Source: Streptomyces sp. f51
GTDB taxonomy: Bacteria; Actinomycetota; Actinomycetes; Streptomycetales; Streptomycetaceae
DNA length: 64,000 nt
Direction of reading: 5' to 3'
NCBI RefSeq assembly: GCF_037940415.1
Contig: NZ_CP149798.1
Coordinates: forward strand, 1,054,001 to 1,118,000
Of the stretch, positions 57,901 through 64,000 are shown piece after piece. Under the pieces are notes generated by a model. That model searched no databases and was not told where the DNA came from. It worked only from the letters and a program-made list of their open reading frames with translations. Made by a program: the position numbers and the translations under genes. Within the stretch, counting starts at the first letter, position 1. Every line of letters begins with the position of its first letter.

Positions 57901-58651
57901 ACATCTCGTCGGCCTGGGGCCCGGGGGCCTGGGCGGTCTCGGGCGCCGTGGCCGGGTCGTGCGCGAAGGGCGCCGCCACGAACCCGGGCGTCTGCCCGGT
58001 CTCCGCGGCCTGCGGTGCCTCGGGGACCGGTACGGGCTCCGGGCTCACCGCGGACACGGACGGCCGCACCGTCTCCGGCACGGGCGTTCCGGCGGCCGGG
58101 GTGGTCCACTGCACGGCGTTCTGCGGGAGGGCCTCGGCGGTCTGGGGCACGTCCAGGTACTCGGGGCCCACGGTCGGCGGGCCGGCCTGGCGCAGCGGAG
58201 CGACCGGGGTGGCCACGGAGGTCCTGCGGGCGCCCGCGGGTCCGCGGTCGGCGAGCGAACGCACCGGGCTGGAGGAGACGTCCGGCGTGGGCGGGCCGAG
58301 GTGCAGCGGACGGCGCGGCGTCACGGGCTGCGGTACCGGCTGCGCGGCCGGCTGGGACACCGGGCTCGGCGCGCGCACGGCGCCGAGGTCGATGGCGCCG
58401 GTGTCGCGTCCGTCCGTCTCGTGCGGGCCGGGTTCGTCGGTGAAGGGCATCGGGGCAGGAGGCGGCACCTCGTTGCCCCAGGCACCCTGGGCGCCGGGTG
58501 CGCCCGGCAGCAGAAGGAGGTCGTCCTCCTCGACGGAGGTCTCGGAGGTGTCGAGGTAGGTGTACGCGCCCGGCGTGGTGACGCCCGGCTGCTCCACCAT
58601 GCCTGCGCTCTCCGGCAATCCCTCGCCCGGGACCTGGCCGGTGTCGGTCAT
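54923..58651 (-). CDS. cobT: BluB-CobT fusion with long disordered N-terminal region
   Basis: 1242 residues from an ATG at 58651 with GCGAGGGG upstream. Residues 1-671 are acidic and Pro/Ala/Glu/Val-rich with no fold motif. About 672-890 are BluB, which destroys FMNH2 to give 5,6-dimethylbenzimidazole (DMB): VIRERRDIRNGFRGDPIPHD, AAHTAPSVGHSQPWDFVVIR, GLGVGWVSFFDEREMVRALG. About 893-1242 are CobT, which makes alpha-ribazole phosphate from DMB and nicotinate mononucleotide: AIFAGDHGVHAQGVTPWPQE, VANFLGGGAVCNAFANQVGA and IDLDLRLGEGTGALLALPIV with the catalytic Glu. The fusion would pass DMB directly to CobT. Confidence 0.93.
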   Translation of the reverse strand: MTDTGQVPGEGLPESAGMVEQPGVTTPGAYTYLDTSETSVEEDDLLLLPGAPGAQGAWGNEVPPPAPMPFTDEPGPHETDGRDTGAIDLGAVRAPSPVSQPAAQPVPQPVTPRRPLHLGPPTPDVSSSPVRSLADRGPAGARRTSVATPVAPLRQAGPPTVGPEYLDVPQTAEALPQNAVQWTTPAAGTPVPETVRPSVSAVSPEPVPVPEAPQAAETGQTPGFVAAPFAHDPATAPETAQAPGPQADEMSLDLHDQAAGPAPDVPVTDGPALTAVPDGPQFQDAPDTIGAPDPVEAVGHVPAEPETETETPEAAPAPTAEDTGHVVLAQPHAPAEGPAPAAEQAPSQPVSQDTDGAGLAAPAVEEAGFAEPVIQLPEPAVLVADEEPLAGAVPGDEGQSAAPVPHTYETPESALSALSARSAEAAQGGQDVATDEVQAPHFTDQPVIAENGAAFAEAAAFPEAAGFTEDVTSAQDGAAPAAPGFTEIPQAVPVAVAAQAGPAHPAEGRSDGDPHHADRNQHPDAALDTAGAPGFPGAPEVPQADRSLGGFPPLDGTVPTTAHQTPTPPHGMTLIPAPVEEELPVQEPAAVAPVPAEETPVVEAAPLAQPSVPAPREAEAGPEALPQPLDAEPEPMAAQHAEDLHTQVADQEESTAVAEDVRESAGPAAPGFNDAEREAVLRVIRERRDIRNGFRGDPIPHDVLLRVLEAAHTAPSVGHSQPWDFVVIRSAETRRSMHELAQRQREAYAKSLPKGRAKQFKEMKIEAILDTPVNVVVTADPTRGGRHTLGRHTQPQMAPYSAALAVENFWLAARAEGLGVGWVSFFDEREMVRALGLPEHLEVVAYLCVGYVDEFPEEPELMQAGWSKRRPLSWVVHEETYGRRALPGEEPHDLLAETVSNIRPLDAKALGEAWERQKRMTKPAGALGMLEIISAQLSGLSRMCPPPIPEPAAVAIFAGDHGVHAQGVTPWPQEVTGQMVANFLGGGAVCNAFANQVGAEVCVVDVGVASDLPATPGLLPRKVRAGTADMTTGPAMTREEAVAALEVGIETARDLVAAGNKALLTGEMGIANTTASAALISVFTGADPAEVTGRGTGINDETLARKTEVVRRAIEFHQPDPADPIGVLAAIGGLEHAAMVGLLLGGASLRTPVILDGVSAGAAALVARAIAPEVLAACIAGHRSAEPGHVAALNKLGLRPLIDLDLRLGEGTGALLALPIVQSAARAMHEVATFDSAGVTEK

Positions 58652-58996
58652 GCGTACCCCTCGCCCATCGGTTAGTGCTCCAAAGTCCAGCTCGCCCGGA
58701 ACGGCGCACCGACCGCCCCACAGTGAAGAACGAGCGTGCGTGCCCAGCGGCACGTACGACCGGCCAACAAAGACGACAAAGCCATTAACAGGCATTGTCC
58801 CGGTCATCCCGCCCTCGCGACAGCGTGATCCGCGAGTGCCCGCTGTGGACTGCGCCACGTTGCGCGTCCTCCGGTTCCGCCATACCACACACGCCTCAAA
58901 ACGGGCGGGTTTTCCGGACATTGGCCTACGAAAGGCCGACCTCCCCGGAGCGGTACAACGATCGGCCAGCCTACCGCGCGCAGTACGACAACAGGA
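58652..58996. other. 345-bp region upstream of bluB-cobT
   Basis: No gene is seen. It is the least GC-rich non-coding stretch of the cluster, with AACAAAGACGACAAAGCC at 58767-58784. I searched for the cobalamin riboswitch core (GCCACTG-type B12 box) on the minus strand and did not find it. A promoter for the fusion gene is expected. Confidence 0.5.
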
Positions 58997-60208
58997 TCAC
59001 GGGGCGCGATCAGGCAGACGGCCGCTGAGCAGGAACGCGACGCTCCGCTCCTTCTCCGTCCAGGCCCGTGTATCGAGTTCGACGGACTGAATCAGCGCGC
59101 ACTCGACGTCGTAGCCGTGCTCGCTCAGATCGCGGCCGACGAGCTCGGCGGCGTCACGGGTCGAGGCGTGCGCGACGATGCGCTGCGGCCTGCGGTCGGC
59201 GACCGCGGAGACGACCGCCGCTCCCCCGCCCCCGACCCGGACGACATCGGGTTCGGGCAGGTCCTCCAGGACGTGCGGGGCGCTGCCGTGCACGATCTGC
59301 ATCTGCACGCCGTAGCGGCGGGCCGAGTGCTCGGTGCGGGCGCACGAGCCGGGACTGCGGTCGACGGCGATGACGGCGGCGCCGGTGCGGGCGGCCTCGA
59401 CGGCGAAGGCGCCGCTGCCGGAGCCGATGTCCCAGACGAGGTCGCCGACGCGCGGGCCGAGACGGGCGAGTTGGGCCGCGCGCAGCAGATCGCTCTCCCC
59501 CTCGCGGAGCGCGCCCCCGTACGCGCCGGCGGGCAGCGCCCAGCCGCGGGGTCCGGCGGCGGGCTCCCGGCCGGCGATCCAGCCGCCGCCCTCGGCCGCG
59601 GCCACGAAGCCGCCGATGACGATGACGACGTTCGGGTCGCGCCAGGTGTGGTCGGCCGCCTTGTCGGAGGTGAGGATCGTGACCTGCTCCCGTGCGGTGC
59701 CGAGTTCCTCGCAGATGACGAAGGTGCGGTGCACTCCTTCGAGCAGCAGCCCGAGTTCGGCCGGGCCGGCGCCGGGTGAGGTGAGGACGGCGACTTTGGT
59801 GTGGGCCCGGCATACATTCACCGCGCGTCGCAGCGTTCGGCTGTGTGCGACTACTACTTGTGCGTCATCCCAGGGCATGCCGGCGCGGGCGAAGGCGGCG
59901 GCCACGGCGGAGACGGCGGGCACGACCTCGACCTCCAGGCCGAACTCGGGCGCGCGCAGCGTCCGTACGATGCCGAAGAATCCGGGGTCCCCGTCGGCGA
60001 GGACGACGGCGGTGCCCCGGTGGCCCGCGATACGGCGGGCCGCGAGACCGACGCTGCCCAGCCGGACGCGTTCGGCGCCGTCGGGCACTTCGGGGAGTTC
60101 GAGATGGTGGGCCGCGCCGGCCACGAGCGTGGCGGCACCGAGGGCGGAGCGCGCCGCAACGGACAGCGGCGAGCCGTCCCAGCCGATCACCGTGACCCGG
60201 TCGGCCAT
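58997..60208 (-). CDS. cobL: precorrin-6y methyltransferase/decarboxylase (CbiE-CbiT fusion)
   Basis: 403 residues from an ATG at 60208 (MADRVTVIGWDGSPLSVAAR). The N-terminal 200 residues are CbiE, a corrin C5-methyltransferase (AVVLADGDPGFFGIVRTLRA, VEVVPAVSAVAAAFARAGMP). The C-terminal half is CbiT, C15 methylation and C12 decarboxylation, a Rossmann SAM enzyme with DLVWDIGSGSGAFAVEAART. Cobalamin pathway; neighbours bluB-cobT and cobA. CbiE-CbiT fusions are usual in actinobacteria. Confidence 0.95.
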   Translation of the reverse strand: MADRVTVIGWDGSPLSVAARSALGAATLVAGAAHHLELPEVPDGAERVRLGSVGLAARRIAGHRGTAVVLADGDPGFFGIVRTLRAPEFGLEVEVVPAVSAVAAAFARAGMPWDDAQVVVAHSRTLRRAVNVCRAHTKVAVLTSPGAGPAELGLLLEGVHRTFVICEELGTAREQVTILTSDKAADHTWRDPNVVIVIGGFVAAAEGGGWIAGREPAAGPRGWALPAGAYGGALREGESDLLRAAQLARLGPRVGDLVWDIGSGSGAFAVEAARTGAAVIAVDRSPGSCARTEHSARRYGVQMQIVHGSAPHVLEDLPEPDVVRVGGGGAAVVSAVADRRPQRIVAHASTRDAAELVGRDLSEHGYDVECALIQSVELDTRAWTEKERSVAFLLSGRLPDRAP

Positions 60209-60520
60209 CGTCGTCAGTCTCCAGAAGGTCTTCGCAGGTCTCAGGTGCGGCCCGAGCGGGCTTGGTGAGGGTACCCCGGTGCGGCCCGGCGAGCGTGTGC
60301 CGGTCGGCGTGGCGTGAGAGCGGGCGGACCCGCCGTGCCCCGGCGCCGGCCCCGGGCGACGAACCGGGATCCGGTGCGGTGACTCCCGTACACGCATGTG
60401 ACCGGACGCGACCGTATACGACTCGCCGTGACCGTACATGACGTCGTCATGACGGTTCTCGCCTGCGGAGCGGACGCCGTGCCGGAGTGCCGTGTCCCGG
60501 CCGTCTCGGCGCCGGTCGGG
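60209..60520. other. 312-bp region upstream of cobL
   Basis: No gene is supported. It holds the phased GAC motifs and 15-bp palindrome listed separately, and presumably the cobL promoter. Confidence 0.5.
60400..60453. promoter_or_regulatory. phased GAC motifs and palindrome upstream of cobL
   Basis: GAC trinucleotides begin at 60400, 60410, 60420, 60430 and 60440, exactly one per 10 bp, mostly as (G)TGACCG or CGACCG, with one more at 60451. The last part is a perfect 7-1-7 palindrome CATGACG T CGTCATG (60437-60451). A role as operator is inference. Confidence 0.35.
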
Positions 60521-61159
60521 TCAGTTCCAGTCGTTGAAGGAGGCGAAGCCGCCCGTACCGCCGAGGTGCCCGTCCATGCCGTCGAGGTCCTCGGGCAGCA
60601 GGCTCCACACGATGAAGTCGGTGCGCAGGTCGACCCAGGTGCCTTCCTCGGTCCGGGTGCGCGCTATGCAGGCGTTGCGCAGCACGCCCTCGCTGATGCA
60701 GCCGATCTTCTGGGCCACCTGCTGCGAGGCGGTGTTGCCGGCGGCGGTGCGCAGTTCGACGCGCTCGAACTTCTGGTCGCGGAACAGCCATCGGGCGGTG
60801 GCGAGCGCGGCCTCGGAGGCGTAGCCCTCGCCGCGCGCCCAGGGGGCGACGATGTACGACAACTCGGTCGACCTGACCCGCCAGTTGGTCTTGCCGAGCT
60901 GGATGACACCCACCAGGCGCTGGGTCAGGAACTCGTTGACGGCGAGGTCGAGTCCGCGTCCCGCGGCGCGTTCGGTGGGCGCGTAGTCGGTGATCCAGTC
61001 GCGGGCGCCGTCCTCGGTGAACGGCTGCGGGATGGACGTCCAGGCCGCCACCATCTCGTCGTTCATCATCTCGGTCAGCGCGGGCACGTCGTCCTCGTCG
61101 AGCGCACGCAGGACCAACCGCTCCGTGCTGATGGAGATGTCGGGGAAGGTGCTCGTCAT
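60521..61159 (-). CDS. GNAT N-acetyltransferase (RimJ-like)
   Basis: 212 residues from an ATG at 61159 (MTSTFPDISISTERLVLRAL). RimJ/RimL-like opening TERLVLRALDEDDVPALTEM, strands VGVIQLGKTNWRVRSTELSY, then the acetyl-CoA loop APWARGEGYASEAALATARW and VELRTAAGNTASQQVAQKIG. It may acetylate a protein N-terminus or a small amine. Separated from metQ by a strong hairpin, so transcribed independently. Confidence 0.92.
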   Translation of the reverse strand: MTSTFPDISISTERLVLRALDEDDVPALTEMMNDEMVAAWTSIPQPFTEDGARDWITDYAPTERAAGRGLDLAVNEFLTQRLVGVIQLGKTNWRVRSTELSYIVAPWARGEGYASEAALATARWLFRDQKFERVELRTAAGNTASQQVAQKIGCISEGVLRNACIARTRTEEGTWVDLRTDFIVWSLLPEDLDGMDGHLGGTGGFASFNDWN

Positions 61160-61253
61160 GCGACGCTCCGTAACCGTCGGGGACTTCGGACCTGATGTAC
61201 CGTCGGGTCCGCTGAACTGCCCAGCATGCAGCATGAAACCACCGAACGGCACA

Positions 61254-61288
61254 ACGGGGTCCACTCCGGGTAATGGAGTGGACCCCGT
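61254..61288 (-). terminator. terminator downstream of the metN-metI-metQ operon
   Basis: Perfect 14-bp arms ACGGGGTCCACTCC and GGAGTGGACCCCGT with a 7-base loop, 80 bp after the metQ stop codon on the minus strand. Confidence 0.85.
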
Positions 61289-61367
61289 GCGGTGACGAGT
61301 CGGGCCGCGGACCGCAAATCGGTCCGGGCCCGGCCCGTTCGGAACGACGCGAGCCGGAAGGAGAGGC

Positions 61368-62198
61368 TCAGAAGGACGGGAGGACGGAGCCCTTGTACTT
61401 GTCCTCGATGAACTTCTTGACCTCGGGCGAGGTGAGCAGCTTCGCGAGCTTCTTCACGCGCGGGTCGTTCTCGTTGCCCTGCTTCACGGCGAGGACGTTG
61501 TTGTACGCGTTGTTCTTGGTGGACTCCAGGGCGAGGGCGTCCTTGGCGGGCGAGAGGCCGGCGCCGATCGCGTAGTTGCCGTTGATGACCGCGGCGTCGA
61601 CGTCCTGGAGGGAGCGCGGGGTCTGGGCCGCCTCGATCTCCTTGAACTGGAGGTCCTTCGGGTTCTTCTCGATGTCCTGCGGGGTCGCGGTGCCCTCCGA
61701 GCCGCTCTTGAGCGTGATGAGCCCGGTGGAGGCGAGGAAGCGCAGGGCTCGCGCCTCGTTGTCGGCGTCGTTCGGGACGGCGACGGTGCCGCCCTTCTTC
61801 AGCTCGTCCACCTTCTTGGCCTTCTCGGAGTAGAGGCCGAGCGGCTCCAGGTGGACGGTGGCGACCGAGGCGAGGTGCGTGGAGTTCTTCTTGTTGAAGT
61901 CCTCCAGGTACGGCTGGGTCTGGAAGTAGTTGGCGTCCACGGACCCGTCCTCGGTGGCCGTGTTCGGCTGGACGTAGTCGGTGAACTCCTTGACCTCCAG
62001 CTTGAGTCCGGCCTTCTTCGCCAGGTGGTCCTTGATGTAGTTCAGGATCTCGGCGTGCGGGACGGGGGTGGCCGCGACGACGAGGGTGTCGGTCGCCTTG
62101 GCCTTGTCGTCGGACGAGCCGGAGCCGCAGGCCGTCAGGCCCAGGGTGAGGGCGCCGGTGGCGAGGACAGCTGCGGTGATCTTGGTGGTGTTACGCAC
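61368..62198 (-). CDS. metQ: methionine ABC transporter substrate-binding lipoprotein MetQ
   Basis: 276 residues from a GTG at 62198 (MRNTTKITAAVLATGALTLG). Lipoprotein signal with lipobox LTAC near residue 24. NlpA/MetQ domain: TLVVAATPVPHAEILNYIKD, VKEFTDYVQPNTATEDGSVD, YFQTQPYLEDFNKKN, then IAVPNDADNEARALRFLAST-like region and VDAAVINGNYAIGAG. It binds D- or L-methionine outside the membrane and hands it to MetI. Last gene of metN-metI-metQ. Confidence 0.96.
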   Translation of the reverse strand: MRNTTKITAAVLATGALTLGLTACGSGSSDDKAKATDTLVVAATPVPHAEILNYIKDHLAKKAGLKLEVKEFTDYVQPNTATEDGSVDANYFQTQPYLEDFNKKNSTHLASVATVHLEPLGLYSEKAKKVDELKKGGTVAVPNDADNEARALRFLASTGLITLKSGSEGTATPQDIEKNPKDLQFKEIEAAQTPRSLQDVDAAVINGNYAIGAGLSPAKDALALESTKNNAYNNVLAVKQGNENDPRVKKLAKLLTSPEVKKFIEDKYKGSVLPSF

Positions 62199-62249
62199 GA
62201 AAAGTGCCTTTCTCCATGGGTGGTGCAACCCGCCGGGTGAGGCGGGGAG

Positions 62250-63002
62250 TCAGGAATCGGCGGGCTTGGCGGGGGCGGCGCCGGCCGGGCCGCCGGGCAG
62301 GAATCCGGCCAGGACGCGGAAGCGGAGCGGCTCGCCGCCCTTGCCGGTGCGGCGGTGCAGGACCCGGGCGCCCGAGTCGCCCGCGAACTGGACGACGGCG
62401 ATGGCGACGGCGAGGACCGCCACGATGAGCCACATCATCTGGGACTCGAACCGCTGGTAGCCGTAGCGGATCGCGAGGTCGCCGAGGCCGCCCGCGCCGA
62501 CGGTGCCGGCCATCGCGGAGTAGCCGATGATGGCGACGACGGTCGTCGTGGTGGCCGAGATCAGCGACGGCAGGGACTCGGGCACGAGCACCTTGCGCAC
62601 GACGGTCCAGGTGTTGCCGCCCATCGCCTGCACGGCCTCGACCAGGCCGCCGTCGACCTCGCGCACGGAGGTCTCCACGAGCCGCGCGAAGAACGGGATG
62701 GCTCCCACCGCGAGGGGCACGATGGCGGCCTCCCGGCCGATGGTCGTACCGACGATCCAGCGGGTGAAGGTCATCAGGGCGACCATCAGGATGATGAAGG
62801 GCATCGAGCGGACGATGTTCACGACCTGGCCGATGACCTTGTTCACCACGGTGTTCTGGAGCAGGCCGCCGCGGTCCGTGAGGACCAGCAGGACGCCCAG
62901 CGGAAGTCCGCCGAGCACGGCTATCAGCGTGGACCAGCCGACCATGTAGAGCGTGTCCCAACACGCCTGGGACAGCAGTGGCTGCATCTCGGACCAGGTC
63001 AC
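62250..63002 (-). CDS. metI: methionine ABC transporter permease MetI
   Basis: 250 residues, GTG at 63002 overlapping the metN stop (GTGA). Five membrane helices, including WDTLYMVGWSTLIAVLGGLP and AAIVPLAVGAIPFFARLVET, and the coupling loop EAVQAMGGNTWTVVRKVLVP. The C-terminal 40 residues are a longer hydrophilic tail (HRRTGKGGEPLRFRVLAGFL, then PGGPAG) than in E. coli MetI. Confidence 0.95.
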   Translation of the reverse strand: MTWSEMQPLLSQACWDTLYMVGWSTLIAVLGGLPLGVLLVLTDRGGLLQNTVVNKVIGQVVNIVRSMPFIILMVALMTFTRWIVGTTIGREAAIVPLAVGAIPFFARLVETSVREVDGGLVEAVQAMGGNTWTVVRKVLVPESLPSLISATTTTVVAIIGYSAMAGTVGAGGLGDLAIRYGYQRFESQMMWLIVAVLAVAIAVVQFAGDSGARVLHRRTGKGGEPLRFRVLAGFLPGGPAGAAPAKPADS

Positions 63003-64000
63003 TTGGCACCTTCCTTCACCAGGACGGGCTGCTGCCCCTGGATGTCGATCTGGAGGCCCTGCTCGCGCAGGAATCCGATCGGCACGACGTTCTCCTCGTA
63101 GCGGCCGGGAAGTTCGATGCGCATCCGGCCGACCTGCCGGCCCGCGACGGTGTCCATCGCGGCGCCGAGGATCGAGATGTCGATGTTGTAGGTGCGCGAG
63201 AGCTGCGAGATGACCGGCTGGGTGGCCGACTCGCCGTGGAAGGTGACGTCGATGACGGTGCGGTCGTCGCCCGAGGCGGTGCCGCTGACCGGGAAGAGCG
63301 CCGAGGCCAGTTCGGAGCCGGGGGTCGCGAGGAGTTCGCTGACGGTCCCGGACTCGACGATGCGGCCGTTCTCCATCAGCGCCGCCGAGTCGCAGACGGT
63401 CTTGACGACGTCCATCTCGTGGGTGATGAGCAGGACGGTCAGCCCCAGCTGGCGGTTCAGGTCGCGCAGCAGCTGGAGGATGGAGCGGGTGGTCTCCGGG
63501 TCGAGGGCGCTGGTCGCCTCGTCGGAGAGCAGCACCTTCGGGTCGCCGGCCAGCGCGCGGGCGATGCCGACGCGCTGCTTCTGGCCGCCGGACAGCTGGG
63601 CCGGGTAGGACTTGGCCTTGTCGGACAGGCCGACCAGGTCCAGGAGTTGGAGGGCCTTGTGGCCGCGCTCCCTGCGGGAGAGTCCGAGGATGTCGAGCGG
63701 CAGCTCGACGTTCTCCTGGACGGTGCGCGAGGACAGCAGGTTGAAGTGCTGGAAGACCATGCCGATCCGGGTCCGCGCCTGGCGGAGTTCCCGGCCGGCG
63801 CGCGGGCCGCGTCCGGCGAGGGCGGTGAGGTCCCGCCCGTCGACGGTGACCGTGCCCGAGGTGGGACGCTCCAGGAGGTTGACGCAGCGGATGAGCGAGG
63901 ACTTGCCGGCGCCTGACTGGCCGATGACGCCGTACACCTCGCCTTCGCGGACATGCAGATCGACGCCGTCGAGGGCGGTCACTTCACGGCCGCGCGAGCG
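62999..64000 (-). CDS. metN: methionine ABC transporter ATPase MetN (5' end outside window)
   Basis: The frame is open through base 64000, so the first 15-20 codons lie outside; 333 residues are visible. Walker A IGQSGAGKSSLIRCVNLLER, Q-loop VFQHFNLLSSRTVQ, signature QLSGGQKQRVGIARALAGDP, Walker B VLLSDEATSALDPETTRSIL, and the switch His in LLITHEMDVV. The C-terminal NIL domain near 250-330 (VIDVTFHGESATQPVISQLS, IELPGRYEENVVPIGFLREQ) binds methionine and inhibits transport when the cell is replete. Operon with metI and metQ; any SAM riboswitch would lie outside the window. Confidence 0.95.
   Translation of the reverse strand, partial: RSRGREVTALDGVDLHVREGEVYGVIGQSGAGKSSLIRCVNLLERPTSGTVTVDGRDLTALAGRGPRAGRELRQARTRIGMVFQHFNLLSSRTVQENVELPLDILGLSRRERGHKALQLLDLVGLSDKAKSYPAQLSGGQKQRVGIARALAGDPKVLLSDEATSALDPETTRSILQLLRDLNRQLGLTVLLITHEMDVVKTVCDSAALMENGRIVESGTVSELLATPGSELASALFPVSGTASGDDRTVIDVTFHGESATQPVISQLSRTYNIDISILGAAMDTVAGRQVGRMRIELPGRYEENVVPIGFLREQGLQIDIQGQQPVLVKEGAK

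Noticed and set aside
53498..58675. A 1725-codon open frame on the plus strand
   Set aside because: It is antisense to cobA and bluB-cobT and reads as Gly/Arg/His/Val-rich noise; GC-rich codon bias keeps the opposite frame open.
58652..58996. Cobalamin riboswitch upstream of bluB-cobT
   Set aside because: No B12-box-like core found by eye; a covariance search would be decisive.

Overview
The window is chromosomal DNA of a high-GC actinobacterium, almost certainly a Streptomyces. GC is very high with strong third-position GC bias. Many genes start with GTG, and one starts with TTG. There is a sporulation gene (ssgB) found only in spore-forming actinomycetes. Gene order from relA to ssgB agrees with the S. 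coelicolor core chromosome as I remember it. No plasmid, prophage, insertion sequence or CRISPR array was found.

Layout. 1-723 is the 3' end of a large TPR regulator. 763-34,000 is a conserved actinobacterial housekeeping block, mostly on the minus strand: rpsD, rarA, a vitamin-K-epoxide-reductase-like protein, a divergent DrrAB-type ABC exporter, hisS with a metallo-hydrolase, a cyclophilin, a DUF349 protein, then relA-apt-secF-secD-yajC, ruvB-ruvA-ruvC, yebC, pdxT-pdxS, a LemA-like protein, three phosphatidylinositol mannoside (PIM) genes (pimA, acyltransferase, PIP synthase), a HIT phosphorylase and thrS. The order resembles the relA to thrS stretch of Mycobacterium tuberculosis. Here an EF-G-like protein, a large membrane protein and a potassium channel are interposed between the PIM genes and thrS.

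34,100-47,700 is more streptomycete-specific. It holds an overlapping pair of uncharacterised genes (one DUF4365), a DEDDh exonuclease, two near-identical tRNA-Val(CAC) genes 4 kb apart around a SRPBCC protein and a 799-residue membrane protein, then ssgB, a CGNR zinc-finger protein, small membrane proteins, a DsbA-like thioredoxin, a GNAT enzyme and pabC/pabB. 47,743-48,327 is a compact tRNA operon (Gly-Cys-Val-Val-Val) with a recognisable promoter and terminator.

48,390-64,000 holds a His-rich zinc-ribbon protein, a kinase-fold protein carrying a 19-unit collagen-like pentapeptide insert, small conserved proteins, a Ser/Thr kinase and a TrmH-type methyltransferase. It also carries a cobalamin/siroheme cluster: a CysG-like methyltransferase, a BluB-CobT fusion with a 670-residue disordered leader, and CbiET. 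It ends with a GNAT enzyme and a methionine importer metQ-metI-metN cut by the window edge.

Many neighbours overlap by ATGA or GTGA, implying translational coupling (ABC exporter, secF-apt, ruvC-ruvA, the PIM genes, the DUF4365 pair, metN-metI). Perfect GC-rich hairpins separate most transcription units. The most unusual items are the BluB-CobT fusion, the pentapeptide minisatellite inside a kinase-like gene, the EF-G paralogue with a broken GTPase signature, and the DUF4365 pair beside a divergent exonuclease.
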